NCBI GenBank assembly: GCA_007753915.1
Contig: CP036352.1
Coordinates: forward strand, 2,418,001 to 2,482,000
Source: Phycisphaerae bacterium RAS2
GTDB lineage: Bacteria; Planctomycetota; Phycisphaerae; UBA1845; UTPLA1
Direction: 5' to 3'
DNA: 64,000 bases
Shown here: positions 36,994 to 44,836 of the stretch, one piece after another
How the letters are laid out: every line of letters begins with the position of its first letter
Position numbering within the stretch: position 1 is the first letter of the stretch
Notes under the pieces: generated by a model
Databases searched by the model: none
Told to the model about the DNA's origin: nothing
What the model saw: only the letters and a program-made list of their open reading frames with translations
Made by a program: the position numbers and the translations under genes

Positions 36994-37529
36994 CAGTCTT
37001 CCCACTGCGTATAGTCATCCGTCGTCTTTTTCTCCGTCATCACCCAGTCGATCGCTTCGGCCACATTCTGCCGACGGAAGCGCGTGAACATGCCGCCCGC
37101 GTTGCGCATCGGCCCGGGGATCTCGTCGTGCTCGTGCAGCAGCACGCCGACGAAGTGCGGCCGCGGAGTCAGCTCCCGCGCCGTCTGCAATTCCCAGTTC
37201 ACCCAGTCGCTCTGGGCCGTCAGGTAGGAGATGACGCACAGCACGATGTTCGCTCGGGCGAGTTGCTCGCGGACAGCCTGCCGGTGCGGCTCGGCGTCGT
37301 GCGAATCGACGGATGCGGCGACGCGCGCGACATACGCCGCGAGGTCGCGATTGACGACGGGAAACTCCAGCAGCTTCTCGGCGCACGCAAGCTGGTCGGG
37401 ATCGAAGCAGAGATACACCTTCACGTCGTCAGCGGAATAGTCGGCCGGCGCAGCGGCGTCTTTGCCCGGCGAATCCGGCGACCCAGCGTCCGTCCCGTGG
37501 TCGTGATCGTGGTCGGCGTGGTCGTGCAT
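36993..37529 (-). CDS. TIR-like domain protein (DUF1863/ThsB type) with His-rich N-terminus
   Basis: A 178-residue cytoplasmic protein. Residues 2-11 alternate histidine with Asp or Ala (MHDHADHDHDHG), a possible metal-binding tail. Residues 36-160 match the MTH538/ThsB TIR-like fold: VKVYLCFDPDQ as first strand, IVLCVISYLTAQSDW, and the conserved WVNWE with E113 in the place of the TIR catalytic glutamate. TIR domains of this type cleave NAD or make cyclic ADP-ribose signals in anti-phage systems. No ThsA-like effector, SIR2 or SLOG protein is nearby, so it is a solitary TIR gene. Start at 37529 is chosen because the His-rich tail begins there. Confidence 0.7.
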   Translation of the reverse strand: MHDHADHDHDHGTDAGSPDSPGKDAAAPADYSADDVKVYLCFDPDQLACAEKLLEFPVVNRDLAAYVARVAASVDSHDAEPHRQAVREQLARANIVLCVISYLTAQSDWVNWELQTARELTPRPHFVGVLLHEHDEIPGPMRNAGGMFTRFRRQNVAEAIDWVMTEKKTTDDYTQWED

Positions 37530-37593
37530 GGGGATTAGCGATTCTCGGATTCGCACTGCTTGAGGCCGTGGCACGCAACTGCGTTCCACTCAT

Positions 37594-37710
37594 AGCCCCG
37601 AGCGCCAGCGAGCGGGCACCCGGTGTTATCGACCTGATGGAAACACCGTCGCATCGATTCATTCATCCCGGAATAATAATCACAGTGCCCACTCGCTGGC
37701 GCTCGGGGCT
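37594..37710. repeat. 25-bp inverted repeat, one mismatch, 67-base spacer
   Basis: Left arm 37594-37618 and right arm 37686-37710 share AGCCCCGAGCGCCAGCGAG then C or T, then GGGCA. GGGTTTTTT follows the right arm, but both flanking genes run leftward, so it does not terminate a known transcript. AGCCCCGAGCGCCAGCGAG-type units are typical dispersed repeats of planctomycete genomes. Confidence 0.8.
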
Positions 37711-37740
37711 GGGTTTTTTCATATGCAACCGAAGACGACG

Positions 37741-39036
37741 TCAGGCCGCGCGAGCGCCCAGCGCGCGGGACATCGCGATCGCCAGCGCGTCGAACACCAA
37801 TCCGACGTTGGCGTTCAGCTCCAACTGGCGCTCGGCGGCCGACACGGCACGAATTGCATCACCAATTCGCCGCGCTGACGCACCAGCCGCAATCGCCCTC
37901 GCCTGCCCCGCCTCCGTCAGCGCGTGCGGTGCAACCCCGGCCGCGATTCGTAGCGCATCGCCCAGCAGCGCCCCCAGGACCGCCAACAAAAGCCGCTGCC
38001 CCTCGCGGACGGTGCGCGCGTCCGGGCCGGTCTCTATCTCATCGTCATCGACCGCGTCGTCAATATCGTCGTCGTCATCGACGGCATTTTCGCTCTTCGA
38101 TTTGGGCGGCGCCGCGGGGCGCTTTACTTTGGCAATGGGGGCTTCGTCTGCCTCGTCGTCGTCTTCGGTTTCGTCCGGCGGCTTGAATCCGGTCAGCAGC
38201 TTGGCCAGTTCCTGCCACTGCCGGCTGGTGCCGAGCGGGTCCACCGTCACACTCCGCAGCGAGGCCAGCACTGCATCGCGCTGGGCCACAACCTCGCCAC
38301 GCGTCAGTTGCATCGCCGCGCCAAGGCTGCCCTGCGACAGGGCGGCGAGAAAGCGGGCCTCGTCCGGGTCCGTCGCGCCGCGCGCGATCAATTCCTGCAC
38401 GATGAAATCAGCCGGCAACGCCTGAAACGCCACATGGTGACAGCGCGAGCGCGTCGTCGGCAACAGCTCGTCGGCGCTGGAGGCAATGAGAATGAGATAA
38501 CTGTGGCCCGGCGGCTCTTCAAGTGTCTTGAGCATGGCATTCTGCGCCCCGATGCTCAACCGCTCGGCCTCCGACACGAGGAAGACCTTCGCCCGCCCGC
38601 GCGACGGCCGCAGCGTCACAGCGTCCAGCAGGAAGTGGCGAATGACCTCGACGGAATGCTCAAGTGCCTTGCGTTTCTGAACGCCCTTGTCAGGGTGATG
38701 GCGATTCAGACCACGATAAATCGGGTGATAATCCGGGTGCGTGCCGGCCGCGAACATGCGACAGTCCTCGCACGCGCCGCACGCGTCCAGCACCGTCGGC
38801 TCAACCGGCAAGGGCATTGGTTCGCTCGGCGCAAACAACCCCCCGTCTTCGGAGTCTACCGCGTCATCGCGCCGCGCGGCGCACAGCAGGTATTGCGACA
38901 ATCGCTCCGCAAACAATTGTCGCCCCACCCCCGGCCGCCCCGTGAACAGATAGGCATGCGGCATGCGGCCCGATTGCAGCGCCCGCCGCACGCGTTCCAT
39001 CGCCGCGCTTTGATGCTTCACGTCGTCAAAAGGCAC
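37741..39036 (-). CDS. holB: DNA polymerase III subunit delta-prime
   Basis: A 431-residue clamp-loader subunit. The N-terminal AAA+ region shows MPHAYLFTGRPGVGRQ (degenerate Walker A, as expected for delta-prime), zinc-binding cysteines in DACGACEDC, VFLVSEAERLSIGAQNAMLKTLEEPP and the SRC sensor (TTRSRCH). Between the AAA+ core and the C-terminal helical collar is an acidic insert of about 60 residues (ETEDDDEADE, DDDDDIDD) not seen in typical HolB. It is the last gene of an overlapping lipA-tmk-holB operon, overlapping tmk by 11 bases; tmk-holB pairing is common in bacteria. Confidence 0.93.
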   Translation of the reverse strand: MPFDDVKHQSAAMERVRRALQSGRMPHAYLFTGRPGVGRQLFAERLSQYLLCAARRDDAVDSEDGGLFAPSEPMPLPVEPTVLDACGACEDCRMFAAGTHPDYHPIYRGLNRHHPDKGVQKRKALEHSVEVIRHFLLDAVTLRPSRGRAKVFLVSEAERLSIGAQNAMLKTLEEPPGHSYLILIASSADELLPTTRSRCHHVAFQALPADFIVQELIARGATDPDEARFLAALSQGSLGAAMQLTRGEVVAQRDAVLASLRSVTVDPLGTSRQWQELAKLLTGFKPPDETEDDDEADEAPIAKVKRPAAPPKSKSENAVDDDDDIDDAVDDDEIETGPDARTVREGQRLLLAVLGALLGDALRIAAGVAPHALTEAGQARAIAAGASARRIGDAIRAVSAAERQLELNANVGLVFDALAIAMSRALGARAA

Positions 39037-39778
39037 GGGCCAATGCCTCCATCACGCGCGCCTCGACTTCCTCCACGCTGCCGTGGCCATCGACAATGGC
39101 CATCGGCCGCGGATACAGGCCGGGCAGATCGAGAAACATCTGGCGCACTTTCTGGTGAAACTCCATCGGACGCGCTTCCATCGCATCGGTGTGGGCATCG
39201 TGAAAGAGCACCGGGTGCCCCACCGCACCCTTCTTCTTCTGCTCGTTCAATCGCTCGGCATTGGATTTGCGCCCGGTGCGACTGAAACCTGTGTCCGGCG
39301 GCAGGTCGATCACGATTGTCAGATCGGGCCACGTGTTGTCGATGGCGAATCGCGCAAGCTCGATCACGCGCTTCGGGTCGTATCCCGCCGCACCCTGATA
39401 GGCGCAGGTCGCCGAGACGAATCGGTCGCATAGCACGACGTGTCCCGCAGCCAGCGCCGGATCGATCACCTCGCGCGCGAGTTGCGCCCGCGACGCCATG
39501 AACAGAAACGCCTCGCAGCGCACGTCCATCGCCGACAGGTCGTAGTCGAGGAGTACGTGACGAATGCGATCGCCGATCACCGTCCCGCCCGGGTCGCGCG
39601 CCATCACGACCGTCAACCCCGCGGCGGCGAGCGCCTCGTGAAGGCGCTTGAGCTGCGCGCCCTTGCCGGCGCCATCGACGCCGTCGAAGACGATGAACTT
39701 CCCCCGCAGACGCGTGAGATCAAACGGCGAGTCAGCTTGCCCGTGCGGCATGGATCGCTTCATAGACGGCATCGGCAT
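39026..39778 (-). CDS. tmk: Thymidylate kinase
   Basis: Phosphorylates dTMP to dTDP. The Walker A loop VFDGVDGAGKGAQLKRL is near residue 31-47, followed by the DPGGT in RDPGGTVIGDRIR and the DRF motif in LCDRFVSATCAYQGA. The protein is about 250 residues, some 40 longer than usual, owing to an extended LID region (SRTGRKSNAERLNEQKKKGA) and a longer C-terminal half. The start at 39778 overlaps the lipA end by 47 bases; later in-frame ATGs at 39763 or 39751 would reduce this. It is followed by holB with an 11-base overlap. Confidence 0.95.
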   Translation of the reverse strand: MPMPSMKRSMPHGQADSPFDLTRLRGKFIVFDGVDGAGKGAQLKRLHEALAAAGLTVVMARDPGGTVIGDRIRHVLLDYDLSAMDVRCEAFLFMASRAQLAREVIDPALAAGHVVLCDRFVSATCAYQGAAGYDPKRVIELARFAIDNTWPDLTIVIDLPPDTGFSRTGRKSNAERLNEQKKKGAVGHPVLFHDAHTDAMEARPMEFHQKVRQMFLDLPGLYPRPMAIVDGHGSVEEVEARVMEALARAF

Positions 39779-40640
39779 TGTAACTGGACCGGACGAACGG
39801 ACCGCTCGCTACGGACAAGAAACCCATGTCGCGCGCTTCGAGGCCGATCTCCTCGAACTCCTCCGGCGGCACATACCGCACAACCGGCACGTGCAGGTCG
39901 GACGGTCGAAGATACTGGCCGACGGTCAGGATGTCGACGCCCACGTCGCGAAGGTCCTGCATCGTGCGGGTCAGTTCGGCGCGTGTCTCGCCCAGCCCCA
40001 CCATCAGGCCGCTCTTGGTGAACAGCGACGGGCGGATTTCCTTCACGCGGCGAAGCACATCAAGACTGCGCCGGTAGCGCGCGGCCGGGCGAATGAACGG
40101 CGAGAGGCGCTCAACCGTTTCCTGATTGTGGTTATAGATATCCGGCCCCGCGTCGCAGAGGGTCTGCAACAGCTCGTCGCGCGCATGAAAGTCGGCCGGC
40201 AGCACCTCGATCGCGCAGTCGGGCACGGCGGCGCGAATCCCCCGCACGCACTGGGCAAAATGCCCCGCGCCCTCGTCGGGCAGGTCATCGCGCGCCACGG
40301 CGGTGATGACGACGTGGCGCAGCATCAGTTCAGAAACCGCATTGGCCAGCCGGATCGGTTCATCCGCTTCGGGTGGGTCGGGCCTGGCGGTGTCCACGGC
40401 GCAGAACAGGCAGCGGCGCGTGCACTTGTCGCCAAGGATCATGAACGTGGCGTGGCGCTTGGACCAGCATTCGATGAGATTCGGGCAGTGGGCTTCCTCG
40501 CAGACGGTGGCCACGCCCGACCGCTCGACAATGTCGCGCGTGTGCAGCAGGATGTCGCCGGTGGGCAGCCGCTTCTTGAGCCAGGGCGGCAGGCGCGGGC
40601 CTCCGGGTTTGGGGGTCGGGAGTACGTTCAAACGCACCAT
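39732..40640 (-). CDS. lipA: Lipoyl synthase
   Basis: Radical-SAM enzyme inserting two sulfurs into protein-bound octanoyl groups. The 302-residue protein has the auxiliary-cluster cysteines (CEEAHCPNLIEC), the radical SAM CTRRCLFC motif and the C-terminal RSSYNADAV, where a conserved serine ligates the auxiliary cluster (RSSY). Motif NHNQETVERL is typical. ATG at 40640 (MVRLNVLPTPKPGG) fits the family start. It leads a leftward operon with tmk and holB, a combination with no obvious pathway link. No lipB is nearby. Confidence 0.97.
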   Translation of the reverse strand: MVRLNVLPTPKPGGPRLPPWLKKRLPTGDILLHTRDIVERSGVATVCEEAHCPNLIECWSKRHATFMILGDKCTRRCLFCAVDTARPDPPEADEPIRLANAVSELMLRHVVITAVARDDLPDEGAGHFAQCVRGIRAAVPDCAIEVLPADFHARDELLQTLCDAGPDIYNHNQETVERLSPFIRPAARYRRSLDVLRRVKEIRPSLFTKSGLMVGLGETRAELTRTMQDLRDVGVDILTVGQYLRPSDLHVPVVRYVPPEEFEEIGLEARDMGFLSVASGPFVRSSYNADAVYEAIHAARAS

Positions 40641-40700
40641 ACCGGGATTGTATCGGACAGCGTCGCGTGCGGGCAAACCGCCGCCGAATGGGCGATAAGT

Positions 40701-40709
40701 TGCTATAAT
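40701..40709 (+). promoter_or_regulatory. Extended -10 promoter for the universal stress gene
   Basis: TTGCTATAAT (TGnTATAAT, 40701-40709) lies about 60 bases before ATG 40766. There is no good -35 at the usual distance, as tolerated for extended -10 promoters. It points rightward, away from the divergent lipA. Confidence 0.6.
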
Positions 40710-40765
40710 TTCGCGTCGAGTGATTGTCGCGCCGATCGGCCCCATTTCTTCGGAGGCGCCCGCCC

Positions 40766-41233
40766 ATGAAACTCGAACGCATCCTTTTCCCGACGGACTT
40801 TTCAGAATTGTCGTTGCACGCATTGACCCACGCTCGCTCTTTTGCGGAGTCGTACAAGGCTGAATTGCACGTGTTGCACGTCGTCGATGATGCATATCAA
40901 TACTGGATGCCGATGGGACCGGGCAGCGTGCCCGTCGGGCCGCCGATGGAGGAGCTAATCAGCCTCGCCAACAGTGAACTCGGCAAGTTTGCGAAAGAGC
41001 ACTTGAGCGATGCCGCATTCAAAGTCGTTACCGTGTCCGCCGCCGGGCGGCCGTTCATGGAAATCATCAAGTACGCGCGGGAGCGCGACATGGATATGAT
41101 TGTTATGGGCACGCACGGTCGCAGCGGCCTGCGCCACGCGTTGCTGGGCAGCGTTGTTGAGAAAGTGGTGCGCAAGGCTCCCTGCCCCGTGCTGACGATT
41201 CGCGATCCCAGTCACGAATTCGAAATGCCCTGA
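40766..41233 (+). CDS. Universal stress protein, UspA family
   Basis: A 155-residue single-domain Usp. The N-terminal MKLERILFPTDFSELSLHAL and the C-terminal ATP-binding motif GTHGRSGLRHALLGSVVEKV (G-2x-G-9x-G-S type) are both present, so it is likely an ATP-binding Usp. GGAGG precedes ATG 40766 and an extended -10 promoter lies upstream. Family members respond to starvation, hypoxia or redox stress. A gene of unknown function starts 31 bases later and may be cotranscribed. Confidence 0.93.
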   Translation: MKLERILFPTDFSELSLHALTHARSFAESYKAELHVLHVVDDAYQYWMPMGPGSVPVGPPMEELISLANSELGKFAKEHLSDAAFKVVTVSAAGRPFMEIIKYARERDMDMIVMGTHGRSGLRHALLGSVVEKVVRKAPCPVLTIRDPSHEFEMP

Positions 41234-41264
41234 CCACCGCGCGCCGGCTTAATCGGAGTGGGAT

Positions 41265-42179
41265 TTGTTGAAGACACAGGCGACGCCTCTCGCCGCGAGT
41301 CACTTCGCGGACAACCCCAACCAGTCCGAAACGCTCGCGCACTGTCTGGCGGCGATCTGCGCCGGCTGGCAGCGCGATGCGACATACGGAGAACTCTGCT
41401 GCGCGCTGGGGACCGCGATGATGGTTTCCTGCTCCCGGTCAGCGCGATCAGTCGACCGCTGGAACATATTCGGCCGTCATGCGTTTGTGGAGGAGGCGTC
41501 GCGCGAATTGGGCGTGGAGTTGCGCCCGTTGCACCCGCCGCAGGCCGCACCGTCGCCGCCCGCACCCGACGAGTTTGATCTTCACTGGCGTGACAGTTAT
41601 GTGCCGCTTGTGCGCCTGTCCCTGGCGCGCGGCGAACCGGTGCTGGCGTGGATGGGCTGGCCGCCGCCTCACGACTCGCAATGGGGAGTCATAACGGCGA
41701 TTGACATTGACGGCGTCGCGCGCGGCTTAACGCCGGGGTGCGGCAGCGAGCCGGTCAGGCTCGTGGGTCCGGCAGTGCAGGCCTATTGCGCGAGTGCGGC
41801 CGAGCAAATACGGCGCCCGAATCAGGACCGACTCGAATCAATGCTCCGGCGATTCGGGAGCATCGTTCGCAACGAATTACAAGTTGATTTTGGCGTCATG
41901 ACCGGCGTGGCGGCGCTGGCGGCGCTGCGAGAAGAAACAAACCCCGAGATAATCTCTCCCGTATTGAGACGTATGGCGGCAGATCGTGCGGCAGCCATTC
42001 CGACTCTCCGCGCACTTGCGACGGGCGCCAACACGAGCTTTCAGTCACTTCTTGACCACGTGGCACACGCGATGGACCGACAGTGCGAGTGCGTCGCCCG
42101 GATCGAACAGCTATCCGCCGAGGAGCTTGTCGGCAGCCTCATCGAGCTTGAATCGAGAATTGCAGCCCTGCTGCCTTGA
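41265..42179 (+). CDS. Unknown protein, possibly papain/BtrH-like fold
   Basis: A 304-residue protein starting with TTG (41265 or 41268) behind a GGAG-like site. The N-terminal 120 residues contain ATYGELCCALGTAMMVS, WNIFGRHAFVEEA and later WMGWPPPHDSQWGVITAIDID, a Cys / Trp / His-x-Trp-Gly pattern reminiscent of C39-like or BtrH-type cysteine peptidase folds. The C-terminal half is helical with a repeated SIVRNELQ, LDHVAHAMDRQ heptad feel. No signal peptide. The family guess is weak; I would treat it as hypothetical, probably in one unit with the universal stress gene. Confidence 0.6.
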   Translation: MLKTQATPLAASHFADNPNQSETLAHCLAAICAGWQRDATYGELCCALGTAMMVSCSRSARSVDRWNIFGRHAFVEEASRELGVELRPLHPPQAAPSPPAPDEFDLHWRDSYVPLVRLSLARGEPVLAWMGWPPPHDSQWGVITAIDIDGVARGLTPGCGSEPVRLVGPAVQAYCASAAEQIRRPNQDRLESMLRRFGSIVRNELQVDFGVMTGVAALAALREETNPEIISPVLRRMAADRAAAIPTLRALATGANTSFQSLLDHVAHAMDRQCECVARIEQLSAEELVGSLIELESRIAALLP

Positions 42180-42244
42180 ACAATCGGGTTTGAGGAATTA
42201 GCCATTTGAAGAGGGTGCCGCGAGTCCAATGCGTCTCCCAGCGC

Positions 42245-42265
42245 GCTCTCTAAAGGTCGCGGCTC
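42245..42265. repeat. Degenerate copy of the GCTCCCTGACGG dispersed repeat
   Basis: GCTCTCTAAAGGTCGCGGCT plus C matches the consensus with three differences. It lies between convergent genes. Confidence 0.45.
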
Positions 42266-42336
42266 GGAAGGATCAATGCCCGGTTCTCGGATCGGGGCGC
42301 GCAGCTACGACTCGAAGGGCTGAAAGGCCGCTTTCC

Positions 42337-42606
42337 TCATTCAAACGTACGCCGGCGGGCGTTGCGCAGATCGCAACTCGGCGCGTCATCGTTCCCAATC
42401 CAGCGGTCCCACGCTCCGTGGTCTGAAACATCCACACCATCCGCCCGGGCCTTGCGCTGAAGGTAGTTCTGCAGCTCAATGAGGAAATCGGTGTCCATCA
42501 ATTCCGGGTGGTCGCCGAGGTGCTGATGCAGGACGCGATAAATCAGCTTCAGTTCCTCGCCGTCCAGCGCGGCAATCACGCCTTCGCCCTTTTCCTCAAA
42601 ACTCAT
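42337..42606 (-). CDS. Small conserved-looking hypothetical protein
   Basis: An 89-residue acidic cytoplasmic protein (MSFEEKGEGVIAALDGEELK). GGGAGGAG sits upstream of ATG 42606 at good spacing, so this start is preferred over a longer frame. The pattern EELKLIYRVLHQHLGDHPELMDTDFLIELQNYLQRKA suggests an all-helical fold. It follows the 661-residue gene by about 25 bases on the same strand and may be cotranscribed. No function can be proposed. Confidence 0.65.
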   Translation of the reverse strand: MSFEEKGEGVIAALDGEELKLIYRVLHQHLGDHPELMDTDFLIELQNYLQRKARADGVDVSDHGAWDRWIGNDDAPSCDLRNARRRTFE

Positions 42607-42631
42607 GCCGGCTCCTCCCGCAAACCGGGCA

Positions 42632-44617
42632 TTATAGCTGCGGGACCGGCTCTCGGGTCTCCGCTTTTTCACGGGATTCCATTGGTTCGCGCGGGCGCGG
42701 TTTGCGACTGATCGTCTGCGGCTGCGGCCTGGGCTTCATTTCCTGCTGCAATGCCATGTTGGCCATACCGTTGAGCAGCGGGCCGTATTGCTTCAGCACT
42801 TCGTTCAGATTCGGCAAGCCGGCAAGACTCGTACGCACACTGAATTGGCTCGGCCCTTGTTCGACCGCGATGCAGGCCACGGTGTCGCGGCAGTAACCGG
42901 CCACCTGTTGCGCCACCATCGCGACGCCCTGATCGCCGGAATCGACCGCCACTGCGGCACAACGCCCGACGTGCGCCACGCCCATGATCGTGCAATCGGC
43001 CGGAAGCTTTGCGATCACCGCGCCGAGCTGCTCGTCCTTGAGAATCGACTCGCCCTTGGTCGATGCGCGAATCGCGGATTTCAATGCCGTGCGCGTCAGG
43101 CCGAGCGCGATGCAACCGTCAAGCTCGGCAAGGTAAATTGCGCCGACCGACGGAATCTGATACGCCGTGACCGGCGTCTCGCCGATCTTGAGCTGCCGCG
43201 ACGGAGACGGCTCGTGCCCTTCCACGAGGCCCGGCAGCGAAAGAAATTGATCCCACAAGGCCCGGCTTCGCGCGACATCGTTCACGGCGATGATCATGCC
43301 CACATTCGGAACGATCTCCAGCTCCGAGTCCCCTTCGCCCTTCTGCATCTTGCCCGGCACAATGAACGCGCAGACTTCCTGAATGTTGCCAAAGAACTCA
43401 CGGCCGATGTCCAGTGCGCTGATCGCCGGTGTCGCATTCGGAGACGCAAGCGTCTCCGCGGAATTCGCTCGGCCGTTCGACGCAGTGTCCAGTGCGAAAT
43501 TTGCCACCGCCGGATTGAGGCCGAATCCGATAACCGCAGCCGCGTCCATCGGGACCTTCGCGAGGCCCTTGCGCGACATCGGCGGGAGGCGTGTGAGGTT
43601 GTACGCGATGCTGCGGTGATTGTCGGCCAGGCGCAGCGTGATGCGCGAGTTGAGCACGCCATTCTGAATGCCCCACGAATACGACGCCCAGCGGAAGCTC
43701 TTGAGGTCGGCAACGGCGTCGACGACGGCCATTTCCTTGCGGTCGCCCTCGCTCATGTGCCCTTGTGCAACTTTCAGAATCGCCTGAATGTCGGCCAGCG
43801 CAAAGATCGTTGCGCCGTCGCGTGAGGCCATCAGTTCGGACATGTCCGGTCGCGAAGCCAGGGACGGTGCGCTGCTGTCGTTCAGGCGCGTTACCACGCC
43901 CTCGACCAGGTCGCGACTGGAGCCGACAATCAACAGCGCCTCGGTCAGCACGCCGACGACGCGAACGCCCTCGATCGTGACGCCGAAGGTCGGCAGGTCC
44001 ATGATTTTCTCGGTGGTCGGTGCGAATTGAAACGCCGTCTCAAGCAGACCGCGCAGGAGATTCACGTCGCCGTGATGAATGACCATCACGCCGCGCGGGT
44101 TGTCGCCGCTCTCGGGATCGATTCCCGTGATGGAAACCGCCGCGCCGCCGAAGCTGCGCAGCACTTCAAACAATGCCGGACTGATGACCACTTGCTGCGG
44201 AACGTGAAAGAGCGCATTCGCGTCCTTGCTCGGTCGTTGTGCGAGCACCTGGCTCATGTCCTTGGTCGTGAGGCCTACCATCGCGGCCAGTTTTTCGAAC
44301 ACCTCCCCGGGCCGGCTCAATTCGACATAACCCAGCGCGTCGGGCGGCATGATCGTCGCGAAGTTTTGCGCCACGAGGTGATCGCGGCAGCGGTTGGCCC
44401 CGGCTCGCGCCACGGCTTGCTGACCCGCCGGCAAGTCGGATTCGATTGCCGCGAGGTACAGCTCGCGCGCAGCGGCGTAATCGCGATCCTGATGTTCAAG
44501 GAAGTAGGCCCGGTACAGGTCCGGCCGTTCGGCGTAAGTCTCCGCGGCCGGCATCAGGGTGGCAGTGAGTGATGCAATGGAGAACGTCGCTCGGATCAGA
44601 AGATAGGACGCGGTCAT
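42632..44617 (-). CDS. Exported protein of unknown function (DUF3352-like)
   Basis: A 661-residue protein with a signal-like N-terminus (MTASYLLIRATFSIASLTATL) and cleavage plausible after PAAETYA. Residues 30-75 hold one TPR-like helix pair (YRAYFLEHQDRDYAAARELYLAAI). The remainder alternates LxxVxG beta and helical segments like DUF3352-type proteins (e.g. LRGLLETAFQF, LIVGSSRDLVEGVVTRL, ALGLTRTALKSAIRA). The C-terminal 40 residues are Pro/Arg/Glu rich. GGAGG sits six bases before ATG 44617. It probably resides in the periplasm; substrate and role are unknown. Confidence 0.72.
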   Translation of the reverse strand: MTASYLLIRATFSIASLTATLMPAAETYAERPDLYRAYFLEHQDRDYAAARELYLAAIESDLPAGQQAVARAGANRCRDHLVAQNFATIMPPDALGYVELSRPGEVFEKLAAMVGLTTKDMSQVLAQRPSKDANALFHVPQQVVISPALFEVLRSFGGAAVSITGIDPESGDNPRGVMVIHHGDVNLLRGLLETAFQFAPTTEKIMDLPTFGVTIEGVRVVGVLTEALLIVGSSRDLVEGVVTRLNDSSAPSLASRPDMSELMASRDGATIFALADIQAILKVAQGHMSEGDRKEMAVVDAVADLKSFRWASYSWGIQNGVLNSRITLRLADNHRSIAYNLTRLPPMSRKGLAKVPMDAAAVIGFGLNPAVANFALDTASNGRANSAETLASPNATPAISALDIGREFFGNIQEVCAFIVPGKMQKGEGDSELEIVPNVGMIIAVNDVARSRALWDQFLSLPGLVEGHEPSPSRQLKIGETPVTAYQIPSVGAIYLAELDGCIALGLTRTALKSAIRASTKGESILKDEQLGAVIAKLPADCTIMGVAHVGRCAAVAVDSGDQGVAMVAQQVAGYCRDTVACIAVEQGPSQFSVRTSLAGLPNLNEVLKQYGPLLNGMANMALQQEMKPRPQPQTISRKPRPREPMESREKAETREPVPQL

Positions 44618-44836
44618 TTCATACCTCCAGGCCAGGCTCGCAGAAATCACTCAAGACGATGCAGCTCGACGAATCACGCACGGCGACAGGGACCGGGCGC
44701 GCAGTGAGAACGCAAACACCTGCCCCATATTGTAACGATTAGACGGAATATTCTTTTCGGGCGCGGAAATTCTGCGGAGTTTGCGATAAGGCAAAGGCCC
44801 GGGGCGGCGTGAAAAGCGACCCCGGAATTACCCCTG

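Noticed and set aside
36993-37529. Complete Thoeris defence system
   Set aside because: Only a ThsB-like TIR protein is present; the neighbours are an S9 peptidase and DNA polymerase III delta-prime, with no ThsA-like effector.
37594-37719. Rightward intrinsic terminator formed by the 25-bp inverted repeat and T6
   Set aside because: No rightward gene ends here; the 67-base loop is too long and both flanking genes run leftward.
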